Source of the DNA: Novosphingobium silvae
Lineage (GTDB): Bacteria; Pseudomonadota; Alphaproteobacteria; Sphingomonadales; Sphingomonadaceae
Length of the DNA stretch: 64,000 nucleotides
Reading direction: 5' to 3'
Assembly: GCF_009856825.1 (NCBI RefSeq)
Contig: NZ_WVTD01000011.1
Location: 1 to 64,000 of the forward strand
A program made the position numbers and the translations under genes. The notes beneath the pieces were generated by a model, which worked only from the letters and a program-made list of their open reading frames with translations, did no database searches and was not told the origin of the DNA. This document shows, piece after piece, positions 61,248 through 64,000 of the stretch (within the stretch, counting starts at the first letter, position 1; the number at the start of each line of letters is the position of its first letter).

Positions 61248-62568
61248 ACGCGCGGCGGACAAGTCCGGGCAGAACCACCGCCTGTCCGGCCGCGCGTGCG
61301 GCGAAAAGCACGGCGAAGGCCATCCACAGCCCATGGTTTCCGAAGGGCTCCAGCAGCCAGAGCAGGCCAAGGTAGAGCGCCATCGCCGCCGCCATCGTTC
61401 CCAGCATCGCGCGTGTCCATCCCGCGCCCACGAACACACCGTCGAGCACGAAAGACGCGACGCTGAGGAGCGGCATGGCCGCGAGCCACACCGCATAGTC
61501 GCGGCTTGCTGCGATAACCTGCGGATCGGTGCTGAAGGCCGATGCCAGCCATCCGCCGCCCAGCGCATAGAAGATCGACAGCGCCAGCCCCGCCGCCCCG
61601 CCCGAGACAAGAGCCGCGCGCATCGCGGCATCGAACCGGGCCTTCCTGCCGGCCCCCACAGCCTCGCCGCAGAGCACCTGAGCGGCGCTTTCGAAACCAT
61701 CGAGGAGCAGTGTGGAAAGCATGAAGAGCTGGAACAGGATGCCGTTGGCGGCAAGCGTCACAGGGCCGGCCTGCGCTCCGCTGCGGGCGAACAGGAGAAG
61801 CGCGGCGGTGATCAGCACCGTGCGCATGAACAGGTCGCGGTTGAGGGCAAAGAGGCGCAGCAGGTCCGCCCTCGCCCAGGTGGACCGGCGCGCCGCGGCG
61901 GCCAGCGCCTGGTGCACCGCCCCCTCGCGCGCCACCACGGTTGCGAGCAGGGCGAGCTTCAGGACCTCGGAACAGAGCGTCGCGCCGGCTACTCCGGCGA
62001 CGCCCCAGCCTGCGACCAGCACCAGAACCAGGTCCAGGGCGATGTGTACGAGGTTCGCCGTGATTTCCACGCCGAGCACGAAGCGCAGGCGCCGCCGCCC
62101 GATCAGCCAGCCCACGAGTACGCAGTTGGCGAGCCAGACTGGCCCCGACCAGTAGCGGATGAAGATATAGGTCTGCGCCTGTCCGCGCATCGGGCCTGTC
62201 GCCTCCAGCAGGTCGAGCCCGGCGCCGATCGTCCATGGCATGGCGACCAACAGGACCGCACCGATCGCAAGGGCCACCGCCATGGCGCGCACCAGTGTCT
62301 CTCCCTGTGCGCGCTGCGTGGAGCCGCCCGCTTCCCGCCCGCTTTCCTGCGCGGTGAGGGCGACAGTGCTCATCCGCAGGAAGTTGAAGACGTTCAGCAG
62401 GCCGAGCATGAACTTGGCGCCGAGTTCCACCGCGCCCTGCGCCGATGCATCGCCCAGTCGCCCGATGGCCCACATGTCCGCCAGTCCAAACAGCGCTGTC
62501 GCGACATTCGTCAGCATAGCGGGCAAGGCGATGGACCAGAGCTGGCGGGCGGTATCGGCGCGGGTCAA
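61234..62568 (-). CDS. MATE-family efflux transporter (DinF-like)
   Basis: This multidrug/toxin-type antiporter has about 12 transmembrane helices; recognisable parts are RQLWSIALPAMLTNVATALFGLADMWAIGRLGD at the start, GFESAAQVLCGEAVGAGRKARFDAAM, and ASFVLDGVFVGAGWTRAML. No ATG exists near the family start. The TTG at 62568 aligns with related proteins and gives 444 residues, while the next upstream ATG would add 50 non-conserved residues. I favour the TTG. Confidence 0.85.
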   Translation of the reverse strand: MTRADTARQLWSIALPAMLTNVATALFGLADMWAIGRLGDASAQGAVELGAKFMLGLLNVFNFLRMSTVALTAQESGREAGGSTQRAQGETLVRAMAVALAIGAVLLVAMPWTIGAGLDLLEATGPMRGQAQTYIFIRYWSGPVWLANCVLVGWLIGRRRLRFVLGVEITANLVHIALDLVLVLVAGWGVAGVAGATLCSEVLKLALLATVVAREGAVHQALAAAARRSTWARADLLRLFALNRDLFMRTVLITAALLLFARSGAQAGPVTLAANGILFQLFMLSTLLLDGFESAAQVLCGEAVGAGRKARFDAAMRAALVSGGAAGLALSIFYALGGGWLASAFSTDPQVIAASRDYAVWLAAMPLLSVASFVLDGVFVGAGWTRAMLGTMAAAMALYLGLLWLLEPFGNHGLWMAFAVLFAARAAGQAVVLPGLVRRAFSDS

Positions 62569-63106
62569 GGAAAGGTCCGGAACCTCGGGAGCAAAAGGAT
62601 GGCGGGCGTTTAACCAGACCTGGCCGCCCCTGCAATGCGCGAGTCGCGGCACTTGCGCTCGCGAGAAAGATGCTGCGCTGCGGCAGTGCAGCCACGCATC
62701 GCATATCCGATCAAACAATCGGCACTTGCGTCGGCCGAGAAAATCAGGGAGATTGTCAGGTGAAGAAGCGCTGCGCCGTCATGCTGCAGCTGCGAGAAAA
62801 TCGGCGCGCCGGGGTTTGTTTTCCCCGGCGCGCTCTCTCCCAACACCGGTAAGGTTGCAAGAACCTTTCACGGGCCACATTGCCGCAGAATTTCGGCTTC
62901 GCCAAGTCGAATCTCACGTCCGTGCTGCGCAGCATGAAATTTCCATGAACTGTCACATCGCAGACACGGGCGGGACATCTCGGTGACGACAAGTCAGGAC
63001 GTCGCAATCTCCCCGTCCCGCTCCTTGACCCTGCCAGTATGGCGCGCGTCGTCTTCTCCCGTGAGGTCCCGTCGGCGGAGCATTCAACGCGGGCCCTCGA
63101 TGATCC
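62569..63106. other. Gene-free spacer between MATE and P450
   Basis: No convincing gene lies in these 538 bases. A strong hairpin, CGCGCCGGGG (62805-62814) with CCCCGGCGCG (62823-62832), is followed by CTCTCTCC. A T-rich loop makes it look like a terminator-type stem, but its partner gene is unclear. The remainder has no recognisable RNA. Confidence 0.5.
62804..62833. terminator. 11-bp stem-loop in the MATE-P450 spacer
   Basis: GCGCGCCGGGG and CCCCGGCGCGC enclose TTTGTTTT. It stands about 275 bp beyond the P450 stop on the minus strand, and may belong to a small transcript in between. Confidence 0.4.
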
Positions 63107-64000
63107 TCACCAGACCAGCGGCAGATGTTCCGGGCCGATGACGCCGCCGGGACGGTACTCGATCTGCGTACCTGCCTTTACGGAAAAGCGAGGAATGCGC
63201 TTCAGCCATTCCTGCAGGCCGATCTTCACCTCGAGGCGGGCGAGGTGCGCGCCCATGCAACTGTGCACCCCCACGGTGAAGGCGAGTATCGTCTTACGCG
63301 GACGGTCGAAGTCCACTTCCTTCGGATTGGGGAAGACGTCCGGATCGAAGTTGCAGGCGGGCAGCACGAAAGTCACCCGGTCTCCCTTCTTCATCCGGAC
63401 GCCGCGCATCTCATAGTCCTGGTCCAGCACACGGCCCGAAAAGGTTACCGACCAGCGGCGCAGCAATTCTTCCACGATCTTGTCGATGTCGTCGGGACGC
63501 TGGTGGATCTCCTCGACCTTGTCCGGATTTTGGGCAAGATAGAGCCAGATGTTGTTCATCGTCGCGAACACAGTGTCCAGTCCGCCAATGAACAGAAAGC
63601 AGACGAAGCCGAAGATTTCCTTGTCCGACAGTGGCGCGCCATCGGGTGCTGCATGGGCGATCCGGCTTACCACGCCGTCGTCGGGACGGGCCTTCTTCTC
63701 CTCGATTGCGCTCTTGAGGTAGGCGGTGATCTTCTGCATCGATTCCGCCATGATCGCACGGTCGTTCGAGTGCAGAAGCTGCACGGCCCAGTCCACGAAC
63801 TCGTCGCGCATGGACTGGGGCAGGCCCATGATGTCGAGGAAGACGGAGACGGGCAGAGGGCGACCGTACTCCTCGGTGAACTCGCAGGTTTCACCGGCCG
63901 CGACACGCGCCTCGATCGTGTCCAGGAGATCGTTGGCGCGCTTTCGGATTTGAGTTTCCAGCTTCAGCACGCCCTGCGGACTGAACACCGGGTCCACGAT
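63107..64000 (-). CDS. Cytochrome P450 (partial, C-terminal part)
   Basis: The visible 297 residues are the C-terminal two-thirds of a bacterial P450; the gene continues beyond the right edge. Landmarks: FSPQGV near the left end, the I-helix FIGGLDTVFATMNNIW where Asp-Thr replaces the more usual acid-Thr-Thr, ExxR in EELLRR, and the heme loop FTVGVHSCMGAHLAR with the axial cysteine. The pattern resembles CYP101/CYP111-type enzymes of sphingomonads that oxidise terpenoids or aromatics; the substrate is not predictable. Confidence 0.92.
   Translation of the reverse strand: MVDPVFSPQGVLKLETQIRKRANDLLDTIEARVAAGETCEFTEEYGRPLPVSVFLDIMGLPQSMRDEFVDWAVQLLHSNDRAIMAESMQKITAYLKSAIEEKKARPDDGVVSRIAHAAPDGAPLSDKEIFGFVCFLFIGGLDTVFATMNNIWLYLAQNPDKVEEIHQRPDDIDKIVEELLRRWSVTFSGRVLDQDYEMRGVRMKKGDRVTFVLPACNFDPDVFPNPKEVDFDRPRKTILAFTVGVHSCMGAHLARLEVKIGLQEWLKRIPRFSVKAGTQIEYRPGGVIGPEHLPLVW

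Noticed and set aside
62569-62718. Upstream ATG at 62718 for the MATE gene
   Set aside because: It adds 50 Cys/Arg/His-rich residues not expected in MATE proteins; the TTG at 62568 fits better.
62670-62852. A 60-codon plus-strand frame in the MATE-P450 spacer
   Set aside because: It lacks a ribosome binding site, crosses the strong hairpin and has a Cys/Arg-rich non-protein-like composition.

Overview
The window is chromosomal DNA of a GC-rich alphaproteobacterium, most likely a sphingomonad (Novosphingobium/Sphingobium-like). Supporting this are the protein sequences themselves, a GTTC-N7-GTTC type LexA box at uvrA, a TorF-family exported beta-barrel, a 2-oxoglutarate dehydrogenase operon that ends with its own E3 gene, and streptomycin-site Arg88 in ribosomal protein S12. 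The genus is inferred, not proven. I found no tRNA, rRNA or CRISPR array.

Region 1 (1-1674) is an AT-richer accessory patch. It holds the possible 5' end of a transposase running off the left edge, a small XRE-type regulator, a 44-residue membrane peptide gene with a strong ribosome binding site just upstream of it, a perfect palindrome, and a long gene-free leader in front of rpsL.

Region 2 (1675-23885) is the str-S10-spc-alpha ribosomal supercluster: rpsL rpsG fusA tuf / rpsJ / rplC rplD rplW rplB rpsS rplV rpsC rplP rpmC rpsQ / rplN rplX rplE rpsN rpsH rplF rplR rpsE rpmD / lipoprotein / rplO / secY adk / SRPBCC gene / rpsM rpsK rpoA / rplQ. Slashes mark terminators or long spacers. Two foreign genes interrupt it: a TTG-started ankyrin/TonB-C-like lipoprotein between rpmD and rplO, and an exported SRPBCC protein between adk and rpsM. 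Several terminators share one directional GGCCTC...GGGGCC design.

Region 3 (23900-32700) holds envelope and exported functions: a periplasmic prolyl oligopeptidase, a TRIC-like channel, an M49-like metallopeptidase lipoprotein, a TorF-like porin, a DUF4403 lipoprotein and several unknown exported proteins.

Region 4 (32879-40692, minus strand) is a TCA-cycle operon in the order mdh-sucD-sucA-sucB-lpd; sucC is absent from its usual place between mdh and sucD.

Region 5 (41057-56237) carries cell-wall remodelling genes (SleB-type hydrolase, two RlpA proteins), an ABC1/UbiB kinase, SOS-controlled uvrA, argG, a cyclopropane fatty acid synthase, a pteridine-reductase-like SDR, a glycine-zipper protein, a decayed patch (5'-truncated PhzF and another remnant), and a deazaflavin-type nitroreductase-like protein.

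Region 6 (55617-64000) is a TetR-controlled tripartite MFS efflux system (outer membrane factor, membrane fusion protein, DHA2 transporter) with twin operators around a possibly leaderless start. It is followed by a striking three-way-junction inverted repeat, a DUF938 methyltransferase-like gene, a MATE transporter and a cytochrome P450 that runs off the right edge.
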